Below, one piece after another: positions 1 through 10,260 of a stretch of 64,000 nucleotides of DNA; positions within the stretch are counted from its first letter, which is position 1; the number at the start of each line of letters is the position of its first letter. The stretch spans positions 14,378,497 through 14,442,496 of the forward strand of contig CM055188.1 in NCBI GenBank assembly GCA_029224185.1. Direction: 5' to 3'. The notes beneath the pieces were generated by a model that saw only the letters and a program-made list of their open reading frames with translations, made no database searches and was not told the origin of the DNA. Source of the stretch: Karalla daura. Taxonomy: Eukaryota > Chordata > Actinopteri > Chaetodontiformes > Leiognathidae. A program made the position numbers and the translations under genes.

Positions 1-719
1 AGAGCAACAGCGAGACAGGCAGAGAGAGACAGGCAGAGAGGCACAGGAAACACATCCAGACACCTGTAATGCATGCAAGACTACTGGAAGTGATTGACAG
101 AGAGAGCCAATTAGTTGTTGCTGTACAGATGAGAGGTGAGGAAACTGGTACAGTAAGCCAGACACATAATGCAGCCACACACAAACAGACAGGGAGAGAA
201 CTGAAACAGACATGGGGTAAAGGGTAAGGGAGCAAAGGAAAGAGAGACAGGAGAAGAAGCAGAGAGCAGGGAATGCAAGGCCAAGAATTGGGAACCTCAG
301 GAAAGTATGAACCACAGGCAGCGAATGAAGAAGCAGAGAACCAGATACAGAGAGTGGAGAAGTGGAAACATGCTGCAGATGCCCACAGCTGGCCAGCACA
401 ATGTGTAACTGTGTAACTTTGCCAAAAATACCTCATAAAGTCAGACTGCAAACACTATGACAATAAATGTAACAATATAACAATAAATGCTGGAAACAGT
501 AACTGGTAGAGTAAGCCATGCTATATGGGTAGGATGAAACATGAGGGAAGCTCAAATTCTTACAGCACTAAGCTTTTTATAGTTCAGGTTTGTTTTAAAA
601 AAAAAACAATCAAATCTAGTTTTTAAAGTAAAGTTGAATTAGGTCCCTGGAGTTAATCCAGGGACCTGCACTGTCACAGAAGACTGATCATTGGTAACTT
701 TTTCCCTTAAATAAATCAA
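1..719. other. Non-coding, purine-rich low-complexity sequence
   Basis: The first 370 bases are rich in AGAGAG, GACAG and AGGCAGAG. The rest is AT-rich. No gene, RNA or recognisable repeat family seen. Confidence 0.5.
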
Positions 720-1119
720 TTGTTAGTACTGCATGTATAGCAGCTTAAACTTCAAAATGCTCTTTTTCCAACCCGAATTAGCAAATAAAAGCCACAGACC
801 TCCCCTAGGATCGATAATCGTATGTATCTATAAATTCTACAAGTGGATATCACTCTACACTGACTCTAATAGGGTTTGTGTTATTAAGAGGCTTGGATAT
901 TTTTTTTTTTACCAATTTCTACCGAACCCACTCCATCGCCCTGCCCATCATTATCTATTTTGGATGTCAGTATTGCCACTGGCCACACATAACACGCCTC
1001 CAAATGGCCCCTGGCAGCTTGTAGAGAGGGCCATGTTCTCGCATGTTGTGGGAAGCAGCTCTGCAGGCTGCGGGGACACAATCCCTCTCCTTTTCACCCT
1101 CACACAAGAGCAACATGCC

Positions 1120-1420
1120 AGCGAGGAGACGCTTTAATTAGAATTTCATGTGGGCTAAACTGAGGGGAAACCGATGGAAGTTAACATTTGGGAGACTTAA
1201 TTGGTTCCTTTCTTTCCCTCCTCCTCGATCGGGCACTTAGGGCCGCTGCTGAGGCTTCCCCGCTAATCTCCCATTTACAATCAATTCAGCGTGCGGACAA
1301 AAAGCCTGCCTCGCTCTTTTCTTCTCTTCCTGTCTCAAACCAGCTCCTTTGTGGACCCTAAATTGCCTGAATCCTCGGTGATCCCCGGCGGCTGCAGAAG
1401 AAAGATGTGCCCACGTTGTT
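1120..1420. promoter_or_regulatory. Candidate regulatory block downstream of fezf2
   Basis: Repeat-poor, balanced composition with homeodomain-type cores TTTAATTAG (about 1132), CTTAATTGG (about 1196) and a CTCC-rich stretch. A GC-rich tail runs to about 1790. It could alternatively be the start of an unseen neighbouring gene on the plus strand, but no supportable coding exon is visible. Conservation was not tested. Confidence 0.28.
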
Positions 1421-1790
1421 GACGTCCGCGCCCCCGACACCCCCCCACCACCCCACCACCCCCTACACACACGCACACATACATCCTACCCCCACCGCAC
1501 CTAATCTCCGCGGGGCCGCGCCTTCATTAGAGCCGACAGTCCGCGCAGTTTTGGATGTCGAGGCCGATGCTCACATGTTGGGGAGGAGGGGGAGAAAAAG
1601 TGCGGAAAAAAGGGCAACTTCCCTGCCTTCGGGATGTTTACTGCGCAGACACTGTTGTTCAGATTGCACAGCCCGCAGGATGTTTGTGTGTTTTCTGTCT
1701 CCCACCACCACCACCACCACCGCCGCACTGCTCAGGATAAAAGTGACGGCTCCGTTTTAGAGGTCACATACCTCTGTCAACGTAATGGGC

Positions 1791-2939
1791 TGCAGTTGAA
1801 AAAATAAGAAAATAAAACATCATCTAAACTCCGCAAAGTTGTCTTCCCTCCAGCTGTGTGCTTCAATATACAGATTAATTATCGATAAGAGAGCGCAAGT
1901 AATCACTGCAAAACATACAAAACACAGAGGACGTGCACAAACTGCTGCAGACGATATATGTTCAATGACAGCAGCGGTTGCATTAATAAATTATGATAAT
2001 CCCCGTTGAAATCTTTAAGTAGGCTATTACACATAATTTCTGAAGCTCTCTAAGTCAAATTGAACTTTTTTTTTATGGTGGCAGGAACCGACCATGACCG
2101 TGAGATCTGTGCAGACAGAGGGATCATCTGTTGCAGAGGCATGTGTGATGGTGGAGGCGGACCACGGTCACGTCTCTAATTTTTTGGAGATTTTGACTGC
2201 GCACTGCAATCTGTCACTTTTTTGAAAGGATGATATATGCTATATCTCCGTCCTATATTTATCTAATATATCTTTAATACAAACGTTTTTTTTTAATATG
2301 CTTGTTATATATAAATATATATCGCATTTTCCTTGTACTCCTGCTGTGCTGGAAGCCATTCAATCGCAATCTCATTTAGATGTAAATCTAAATGACAAAT
2401 CAAGTCTGTCTGAGTCTAAATCGTCTGTTTTCATTTTCACCTCCCAGCCACTCAAGAACTTGCTTTGAAACAACACGCGCAACGGAATTAAATTTTCTTC
2501 ACTTTTCAATTCAATTAATTCAGCTGCACTTTCAATGTCAATTCACAACTATATTTCACTTTAAATTGGTCTGCACCAAACTCTTTAGTGAAGACTAATA
2601 AACAAAGAGAGCCCAAACAAACCCCAAAATGTGAACAACCTGTTGGCTAAAGGAAGAAAAAAAAAGAAATAAAGTAAAACAGAAATTGAAATATGAAGTT
2701 TCTTGACACCTAATTCTGATATCTTTAAGATCCTATTTTTCACGAACGTATTTCCCGCATACAGATGTTAAGGTCAATTAGAGGGCGTCAGCAGAACAAA
2801 AGGTTTTAGCACCATTTTGGAAAAGTGACTAAAGGTGACTATATAATTTATCATTGTTTCTGAGCCCACTGCTCAACAGCTCTTCAGACTGTTTTATTAA
2901 AGTCAACAACTTTGATGGATTTTACTTAACAGATGTGGG

Positions 2940-2940
<1 letters not shown>
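1791..2940. other. Non-coding AT-rich spacer
   Basis: Homopolymer T/A runs and AT-rich sequence. Nothing recognised. Confidence 0.5.
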
Positions 2941-2944
<4 letters not shown>

Positions 2945-2998
<54 letters not shown>

Positions 2999-3014
2999 GT
3001 CTGTGTGTGTGTGT
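2945..3014. repeat. (CT)25 then (GT)n compound microsatellite
   Basis: Uninterrupted CT from 2945 to 2994, followed by GTCTGTCTGTGT to 3014. Confidence 0.95.
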
Positions 3015-3029
3015 AGGCTGATGAAATAG

Positions 3030-3470
3030 GTGAGCAGGGCATTCATCTGGCAATATTAGCTCTGCCAGGCTTCTGCGGCCTGGCCTGCCCGGCTGAGCGC
3101 TAATTGGCTGTTAATAGAGAGTGCGCCATTTGGGAGCACGGATCTGCCTCTCGACAGAATGTGTGCAGGGATAATATTGTTCCAGGAGCCGTGAGGAGAA
3201 TAACTTGTGCTCTATTAAGGCGGAGGCCCAGATGAGGAGCTGCGCCCTGAGTGCTCCATTATCTCCTGTGCTGATGAGCGGCTCCGGATGCGACAGACCC
3301 CCCCTCCCAAACATCCTCCAATCAAGCCTCCCCAAGCCATTTAGCTGGTTAATGTAATTCGCTTTCAAGAGCCCATGTTATCTCTGATCATTTGCGCCAT
3401 TACGCTCGAGTCAAGTGTAAATGCAGCATTATTAAGATCGTGTCTGTCAATAAACGGAGGACCAAAGAGG
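3030..3470. promoter_or_regulatory. Candidate fezf2 downstream enhancer
   Basis: A block of balanced, complex sequence in otherwise AT-rich, repeat-rich surroundings, immediately after a microsatellite. It holds a TAATTG core (3101-3106), TTAATAG, a SOX-type ATTGTT (3176-3181) and a second TAATG/CATTAT cluster near 3350-3430. It lies about 5 kb downstream of the inferred fezf2 start. Mouse Fezf2 has a known SOX-bound cortical enhancer (E4) about 7 kb downstream of its start. Equating them is inference from position and motifs. Confidence 0.35.
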
Positions 3471-4057
3471 CTGCAGAGCATACAGTAGAGCTAGACCGGG
3501 GTCTGCGAGTGTCTCAAACAACACTTGAACAAAGTTCAGCAGACAGATGCCTCTGCACCAGCACACTGAATATGTGTTTTAACACTGAATGCATCACATT
3601 TCCTCCTGACACTCTGAAGACTACATCTCGTAAGAGTGTTAAACAAGCACGTCTTCCTGACACTGTGGGGTTTAAAACACTGCAGCCGAGCACAAAATAA
3701 AGTCAACAAATCAGCAAAATGGATGTCATCAAACACAACACCTGAAAATCTAAAAACAATAAAAATAACTCTAATAACAAATTATATTCAATACCTCTCT
3801 TGTTTTCTCCCTTTGTTTTAGTGATTTTTTTTCTAAATCAAATGTTCTGCTCGTTTCTTTTTTCTTATTTCCCTTGATGTTTTGAGAGTGCTGTCCTCTC
3901 ATGGTTCATACTGTTGGCTTGTCAACAAAATTACACAGAAATATTTCTGAATTAAGTGAATAAAACTTTTGTATTGTTCAGTTTTATTTTCAAATGCCTT
4001 CAAAAAACAGAAACAACATGGCTCCAACATTCAGGTCTCATCATAAGTTATAACTTA
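3471..4057. other. Non-coding spacer
   Basis: AT-rich sequence, no gene, RNA or repeat recognised. Confidence 0.5.
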
Positions 4058-4506
4058 TTTATTTACATTAACGTTTTGTGAACTACACAACATGGCAATG
4101 ATTCACATTTTAAATAACATTCTTTATTTCCATAACCTATTATTTACACTTTGATAATGGACAGAGGTGACTTCTCCACTGTTTGATGCTTTAACATTGC
4201 TGATGCAGGAAACAACTTGTTGGCGGACAAAAAACAAAAGCCCTATAATATTTCTAATATTCCTACAGTGTAATATATTGTACCACATGGTCTCTTCTGT
4301 ATTCCCTGCAGTATCTTGCAGAGACAATTAGGGAGGATCCTACACCATACAGGATTACCACGGTGCTTTTTGAGGGATTGCGTCCAATTTTTTTTTATTA
4401 AACTACGCTTCTTTTCTGGATTTATAAAAAAATGGTACACGCAGTACATGAGTCATTGTTTGGGAGGCCTTAAAGTTAGAGGTGGAGGATGAAGCTGTGT
4501 TGTGCC
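4058..4506 (-). other. Probable fezf2 3' UTR with poly(A) signals
   Basis: AT-rich sequence directly after the stop codon. On the transcribed strand AATAAA occurs at 4399-4394, 4128-4123 and 4063-4058. The first would give a UTR of only about 130 nt, the others about 400-450 nt. Which is used is not decidable from sequence. Confidence 0.4.
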
Positions 4507-4757
4507 TCAGCTCTGCAGCACTCTGGAGGCCTCTGCAGCAGCAGAGAAACCGCTCTCATGCAGCTTCCTGATGTGTTTCTTCAGGTCAAAGTTACGGCAG
4601 AAGCCCTTGCCACAGGTGGTGCAGGTGAAGGGCTTCTTGTCATTGTGCGTGTGCATGTGGAAGGTCAGGTTGTAGATCTGATGAAAGGCCTTGTTGCAGA
4701 TGGAGCATTTGTACTGCTTCTCCCCGCTGTGAGTCAGCTTATGGTTCTTGTAGTTTC
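4507..4757 (-). CDS. fezf2: fezf2 coding exon 4 (end of zinc finger 4, fingers 5 and 6, stop)
   Basis: 251 nt from acceptor TTCTCAG| to stop TGA (4509-4507). It opens with the two bases completing Gly, then NYKNHKLTH. Fingers 5 and 6 follow, then a 16-residue tail ESGFSAAAEASRVLQS. Which tail residues are conserved cannot be judged here. Confidence 0.93.
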
Positions 4758-7700
4758 CTGAGAAATTCAAAAATCAATTATGAGACTGGGTCAAAATGAC
4801 AGGGCAGGTTGCTTTAGAGTCTGATGACATGTATTCACTTTGGCCAATTTCTAATCACAATGAAAAAAAAAATTGTGGCAAAACAAGAACAACAAAAAAA
4901 TCCCCAGAAGTCAAAACAAGAATATAAAGCTTGAAAATCATGCCACTGAATCAAACTTTCTTGCAAATTGGTGCAAATCACATGCCATCAGCATCCTGTG
5001 ACCTAAGGTGTAAATTACTCCTCAAACCATACACATTTCCTGAAAGAAAACCAGTAAGAATTAAGATGTCTGTTGAGTGAACATGACCTGAGATGAGGCT
5101 TGAGCTCCAAGTAAGGGGCTGTTTGCCAGTGCACCATGGGGGAAAAAACAAATTACTGCTCGGAAATGCTGCAGCCTATTTACATGATGACAGTCTCATT
5201 GTCGTAATTGGGAGATTCCACCTGCATGTTTTGTTCCAAACCACAGCAAATCAAAATTAACTGCACGACTTGGTTGGAAAAAATCAGAAAAATCCATGTA
5301 CAAATGCACAAAGACTTTGAAAGGAGTGAAGGATTTTTTCCCCCACTGAGATGAGATTTAAATGTGGTTGAGAGGAAGCAGGAGGGGACACTGAGACCCT
5401 GCACTGTTTACTGGCAATCTTCGGAGAAAGTGAGGATGAAAGAGGCCTCTTTTTCTTCTCTTTTCGTCTCCCTGCCAAGGTCAGCAGTTCATTGTGAAGT
5501 TAGAGCCTCCTCGGTCTCTCTGCTCTGCCCAGCCTTCATTAATCAGGGTTTTGTGTGTCGAAGTCAAGAAGTTGTCAAACTTTGTCAGAATCAAGTGCAG
5601 CGACAACTCAACAAAAAAAAACCCTGATTCCTAACTCTGCCGGGGTCTCGCAGCTGACCCAGAGCAAATGCTGCCATCTCGAAGGGAGAATTAGTCTGTG
5701 TAAAGTGACATGTCCTATTTCCACTGATCGCCTCATGCTCATCGGTGGGCCTGCAATTATTTCCCCTTTACCCTCACAGATGAGTCAAAGCAGCAGCATT
5801 TAGTGTTCATTTTACTCCCATTAATATTTACCTGAGTAGCAGACAAATGCAAGTCTGCAAGTCTGCAGAGTCTTTAGCAGCCTGCACACACTTATTTTCC
5901 TTGCACTTACTCTGGATTTATTCCACTCAACATATTTTAATCCAAGCCACTGCACAGCAGCCCCCTCCCCAGCAGAAGGGGGACCCGGATTTGACTGTAA
6001 ACTGGTATTGTTAGGGAGGACTTCTTTTCTATTTCTAATTTCTTTTCATAACACACGTGATACCCGAGTAATTCAGAATGAATATTCAAGAATTAAAACC
6101 ACCATGCAACAGAATCATTATAGGAATATAATTGTTATATGAGGGGGGAAAAATCACCTGAAAAAAAAATCTCTTGAAGTATATTTTTCCACCTGCTCAC
6201 AGTGAAAGGATTCACCTCAAACCTCATCTTAAAGCAGGACATTGATCCACAATAAATAACAATTGAAAGCCTTTCTTAGAATCATTTATATATTATATAT
6301 TCAATTGAAATAACAAATAATTGACTATTTTTTACATTTTCTTATTTATTCGTATGCACGAACCCATCCTCACAGAATAATTCTCACCGACAGTCAGTGC
6401 AAAATACAAAAATAATATGCAGAGGTTTTATAAAATGCAGCCACAGCTCTGAAGAGAGAATTGTGTTTATTTACCTTTCTGGTGGAAACCCTTGCCGCAG
6501 AACTCGCAGACGAAAGGTTTGTACCCGGCGTGGATCCGCACATGAGTGTTGAGTGTGGAGCTCCTGTTGAACGCTTTCCCACACTGGTTGCATTTATGAG
6601 GTTTTTCCTGATGACAGATCAGATTTTTTTTTTCAAACATCTGATATTTTTTTCCCCCGGAATTGATAGACAAACTATATCACGTGTATGTGTGTGTCTC
6701 ACCTGTGTGTGGATGATTTTGTGCCTGCACAGCGTGCTGGCCTGTCTGAAGCCTTTCCCGCACACTTTGCACACGAAGGGCCGAGCGCCGGTGTGCACCG
6801 GCATGTGTCTGGTCAAATTATAATGGGCGTTAAAAACCTGCGGACACGATACACACACACAGCCAGGAGGTTAAAAAACAGAATAATATATGACAATAAT
6901 AATAGTCACAATAATACTGGCAATAATAATAACAATGATGACAACAATAGCAATAATAACCGTGGTGATAATAATAATAATAATGATGGTTACAACAATA
7001 ACAATAATAATAAAATATACACATATAATTTATATAAAATGAAACTTAATTTGATCCATGTGGCATTGTTTTGTTGTTAAATATTAGACGGTAGTTTTTT
7101 GGATTATTGCCAAGCAGTTTTACAAGCAAGACGAGCAAGATAGAGAGCATAAATAGGCTAAGCACAAATAAGTAAACAGAAAAAAGTATACAGTTTGCGG
7201 TTTAAAAATATGTAATGGACCCTTGAAAATCTTACACACATTCCTGTAGGATAAGTACCTTTCCGCAGACTTCACAGGTGAAGTTTTTGGGTTTTCCGTC
7301 CGCAGAGCCGCCGTTGCCGCCGCTGCCGCTCAGTTTGTGCGTCTTGACGCAGGTCTTGTCTGCAACCAGACCCTGGTTCTCCTTCACAATCTGGTCCAGC
7401 TGTCCCGGCAGGTGCTCCTTGTGTGGGTACTGAGGTGTGGGCATCTTGTCGGAGGACACCCCGGCCAGCTTGGTGTTGTCCAGCAGCAGCAGCCTGTGGT
7501 GCGCAGACAGGGACGCCTGGGCTTGCGGGCTGGAAAGCCAGTGTCCGGCCAGCAGCTCAGACTGCTGGTAGGCAGAGTCCAGGTAGTTGAGATAGTAGAG
7601 TGAGCTGGGCATCACGGCCTGGTGCAGGACCTGCGGCTTCACCACCCTGCTGCCGGACGCCAGCTGCTTCACACCGGGCTCCGCTTTGCCGCACACGCCG

Positions 7701-8014
7701 CAGTTCCCTTTGCAGGGAGCGGCGGCCGCGGAGCTGCAGAAAGTCCCCCTGAAACTGGCTCTCCACATCTCCGAGTAGTTCATCAACGCCTTGGCTTGCA
7801 GGTCGTAGCTGAAGGGCTGCAGAGGGATCATGCAGGGGATCGGGGAGCACAGCCCCAGCAGCTTCTTTCCCTCGGACCGCTCCTCGGAGCTCCCTCTCGG
7901 CTCCGAGGTCTTGGACATGATCCGGTCTATGGAGAAGGCCAAAGACTTTGGAGCAGTGGCCGGTCCGGTCCGGCCACAGGACCTCGCCGTCTCCAGAGAG
8001 GCAGAACTTGCCAT
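4507..8014 (-). CDS. fezf2: FEZ family zinc finger 2 (forebrain transcription repressor), complete, 4 coding exons
   Basis: Joining exons 8014-7259, 6837-6703, 6607-6475 and 4757-4507 gives an unbroken 424-residue protein. Residues 24-33 (SLAFSIDRIM) are the eh1 repressor motif that recruits Groucho/TLE. Residues about 70-110 carry the family-typical stretch CSPIPCMIPLQPFSYDLQAK. Six C2H2 fingers follow at about 245-267, 273-295, 301-323, 329-351, 357-379 and 385-408, then a 16-residue tail. All junctions use GT/AG. The start ATG has A at -3 and G at +4. Known role of the family: nuclear DNA-binding repressor that patterns the forebrain and specifies subcerebral projection neurons and olfactory/hypothalamic neurons. 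The N-terminus beginning MASSASLET and the overall spacing fit fezf2 rather than fezf1, whose N-terminus differs. The length is slightly below that of mammalian FEZF2 (about 459), as expected for fish. No broken residue was seen in any Cys/His ligand. Confidence 0.95.
4758..6474 (-). other. fezf2 last intron (1.7 kb), no gene seen
   Basis: Only AT-rich sequence and short homopolymers are visible at most positions. The stretch 5430-5800 is more mixed in composition and includes TTCATTAATCAGG, so it could hold a small regulatory element. No repeat or RNA gene was recognised. Confidence 0.6.
6475..6607 (-). CDS. fezf2: fezf2 coding exon 3 (zinc finger 3 and most of 4)
   Basis: 133 nt between acceptor CATCAG| and donor AAAG|GTAAAT. 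It begins EKPHKCNQCGKAF and ends FCGKGFHQK plus one base (phase 1). The preceding intron is only 95 nt (6608-6702). Confidence 0.94.
6703..6837 (-). CDS. fezf2: fezf2 coding exon 2 (rest of zinc finger 1, zinc finger 2)
   Basis: 135 nt (45 codons) between acceptor CGCAG| and donor CAG|GTGAGA. It begins VFNAHYNLTRHM, completing finger 1, then carries finger 2 (FVCKVCGKGFRQASTLCRHK) and ends IIHTQ in phase 0. Confidence 0.94.
6894..7013. repeat. Imperfect (AAT/CAA)n trinucleotide tract in fezf2 intron
   Basis: About 120 nt of AAT and CAA units with interruptions. It sits in the intron between coding exons 1 and 2, 57 nt upstream of the exon-2 acceptor in transcript sense. Confidence 0.85.
7259..8014 (-). 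CDS. fezf2: fezf2 coding exon 1 (start codon, eh1 motif, first half of zinc finger 1)
   Basis: 252 codons from ATG (8014-8012) to the donor AAG|GTACTT at 7259/7258. It encodes the N-terminal repressor half, including eh1, an alanine run and a cysteine-rich patch near residue 100. It ends inside finger 1 after FTCEVCGK. Phase 0 at the 3' end. The 24 nt upstream end in an acceptor-like CAAACAG (8025), so the 5' UTR is probably spliced. Confidence 0.94.
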
Positions 8015-8220
8015 TTTCGTAACGCTGTTTGCAGCAGAGCAGAAACTTGGATGTCAGCAGCTCCGGTGTCTTCTCACTCTCCTGAGCTCCCAGCAGAAAA
8101 GACAGGAGGGCACATCAGTTTAATAAGCACCTTGCTGTCACAGTGTCACGCATTTGCATTCAAATGGCCAACCCCCCTACAACAATAGCATCCAGGGGTG
8201 ATGGATTAATGCTCATTAAC

Positions 8221-8317
8221 AGGAAGAAGGAGAAGAAGTTGAAGCAGAGGGAGAAGAAGAAGTAGAAGAAGAAGAGGGAGAAGAAGAAGAAGAAGAAGAA
8301 GAAGTGGGAGAAGAGGA
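8221..8317. repeat. (GAA/GGA)n purine tract upstream of fezf2 ATG
   Basis: About 97 nt of AGA/GAA units on the plus strand, so CTT-rich in fezf2 sense. If the inferred noncoding exon is real, this lies in intron 1 as a long pyrimidine tract about 200 nt before its acceptor. Such tracts can form triplex DNA, but that is not shown here. Confidence 0.85.
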
Positions 8318-8367
8318 TAGACCTGGAGAGCAAGAGAGCATCAGGTGGAGTGTGAGCTGCAGGTTAC

Positions 8368-8580
8368 CTCTGTCCTGGTCAGCTGGCTGTGTTTGGGATG
8401 TAGTCCCTGCTCTGTGTCACATGTTGGCTCCTCCTCGGATCACCGGCTCCTGACATCAGTGGGCACCCACACTCCTCTCTGGGTGACAGGGAGCCGCACC
8501 CCCTCCCCTCCTCTCTCCCTCCTCCTCCCCTCTTTACGCCTTCGGAGCAACAGAGGGGGTGGCACGGTTACATAGGCGAC
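8368..8580 (-). promoter_or_regulatory. Probable fezf2 5' noncoding exon and promoter region
   Basis: On the minus strand this GC-rich, purine-rich block ends in a good donor, CAGAG|GTAACC, at 8368/8367. An acceptor-like CTGCTGCAAACAG lies at about 8037-8025, just 10 nt upstream of the fezf2 ATG. Joining them gives a short leader with one noncoding first exon; from memory, mammalian FEZF2 also starts with a noncoding exon. The 5' limit is not visible; 8580 is where GC-rich sequence gives way to AT-rich sequence. No clear TATA box was identified. Inference from composition and splice signals only. Confidence 0.35.
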
Positions 8581-9639
8581 CATATGTCATCTGCGACATA
8601 AATATGAAATCATTTTTACCCAAGAAAAACGGTCGAATTTATTATCACAGCTTAATTATGTTTCCATCATTAAACATGCATTAAGGGAGTTGTATAACCC
8701 TCATGTGTCCATTACAACAGAGTAATTCTTTCTTTTCTTCTCTTCACTCAGATTTCTTTTCTTTTCCGAGAGAAAACTGTTAATCCTCAGAGATGGCATG
8801 CCTCTTTTTTTCCACATGTCGGTTTATATACTTACTTATTAGTACACATTCGAGGACGTTCAATTTCCACCTGTTTAAGAGCAGAGACTCCCTCTGGATC
8901 CTATTAAACGTTGTTCTTCTTTCGCTCTATTCAAAAGAAGCAATTTTCCTGAGCGATTCAATTCCTGCGCAAGGAGAAAAAAAAACCCACAAGCTCTTTC
9001 ACTTTTAGCCACTAAAGCGCTGCATGAACCTGGTTTTGTGTTTTTTTCCTGAGCGAGAGGAACGGATTAAAGAGGGAGAGAGGAAAAAGAAAAGACTTAG
9101 CTTGGGCAGAGGAATACCAGGACAAATGAAAAGAGCGGCTTTCTCCCTCTAAAGAGGCATACAATAAATTTGCAGGAATCCAGTGTTCTGTGCACATGAG
9201 CCGCAGCCTTTTCTGGGCCCGATCTACAAGAGCCCGGCTCAATGCATGTGTCTGCAGCCATTTCACATGAAGGACTCCCAGCAAGTTAGACTGCACACAC
9301 AACATCGACCAAGGACAACGGAGGACTGGAAATAAATGGCCAATAAGGGCAAATGTTTTGTTATTGTTTAACATTTTATCGGAAAATGAATAGTGATACA
9401 ACACTCAGGTTCATGAAGATCTGCCAAGATTTACTCCAAAGAAAAAAATAAATCAAGGTAATTTCTTCAAAGCACTGCCTTGACGCAATATCATTCAGCC
9501 ATTGGGACTCATTGTAATGACTGTATGTGAGAATAAAACACATAAATAAAAATAAACCAAAACATGAATATGCATGAAGCAAGCAATAGCTGGAGCAGGA
9601 AACCAACAATTTATAGGTATAACGACATCCTCTCTACCT
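8581..9639. other. Non-coding sequence upstream of fezf2
   Basis: AT-rich with pyrimidine patches. It may contain proximal fezf2 control sequence, but no specific site can be supported. Confidence 0.45.
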
Positions 9640-9870
9640 CTGCCACTGCTGGATAAAAGTGAGTTTTTTTAATAGGTCAGTTCATATTAATTCTTCAAGT
9701 CATCATTATCTGCTTCAAATTTCTCAAAGGTGTCATTAGAAAACAATCAGTTCCTGCTTGTTCCAAAACTTTGTTCCCAAAATCACAGGCCCACATTTTT
9801 ATAAGGCAGTTGTCAATTAATTAAAACGCATTGCAATAAAGACTTAAACAATCATATGTGTAATACCCTA
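9640..9870. promoter_or_regulatory. Candidate conserved non-coding block
   Basis: Complex, non-repetitive sequence with GTCAATTAATTAAAACGCAT (9810-9829) and CAATAAAG, homeodomain/POU-like. It lies about 1.6 kb upstream of the fezf2 start codon. No alignment available. Confidence 0.28.
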
Positions 9871-10059
9871 GTGGAGAGAATTAATGATTTACCTCTAGCC
9901 CATTAGACTTAGTGACATACACCACACAGTGTGGTGCCATCCTACAACACTGTTTTTCCTGTTAATAACCTTAAAAAACATCCCTACCCTACTTTGTTTC
10001 ACACCTGCATCTCCACATGGAAGGATTAATGCCCCTTGTCTTGCTGCCAGTCTTATGTT

Positions 10060-10260
10060 AATAGGGAAAAAATACACTAATTTGAGTTTTTTCAGGCACA
10101 ATTGCTGGCTCATCCACACAATAAACATTGATCCTATTGCTGTAACCCAGACCCCTCTATTCAGCTCAAACAGCAATTAGCTCAGCCATTGATTGAGGGG
10201 ATGCCTGCTCCTTGCCTGCAGGCATGCAAGGGTCACACATAGTGGCTGAATGTGGCAAAT
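10060..10260. promoter_or_regulatory. Candidate conserved non-coding block
   Basis: Contains CACAATTGCTGG, CAATAAACATTGATCC and CAGCAATTAGCTCAG, i.e. closely spaced homeodomain, FOX/SOX-like and E-box-like cores, in repeat-free sequence. Inference only. Confidence 0.28.

Noticed and set aside
733..1137. 134-codon plus-strand open frame
   Set aside because: No domain, no splice context, overlapping minus-strand frame, ordinary non-coding composition.
4507..6858. Separate small zinc-finger genes
   Set aside because: The pieces are exons of one fezf2 gene. Phases and GT/AG junctions join them exactly.
7337..8188. Plus-strand open frames of 88-188 codons over fezf2 exon 1
   Set aside because: Antisense shadows of the GC-rich fezf2 coding exon. 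The minus-strand frame carries the recognised protein.
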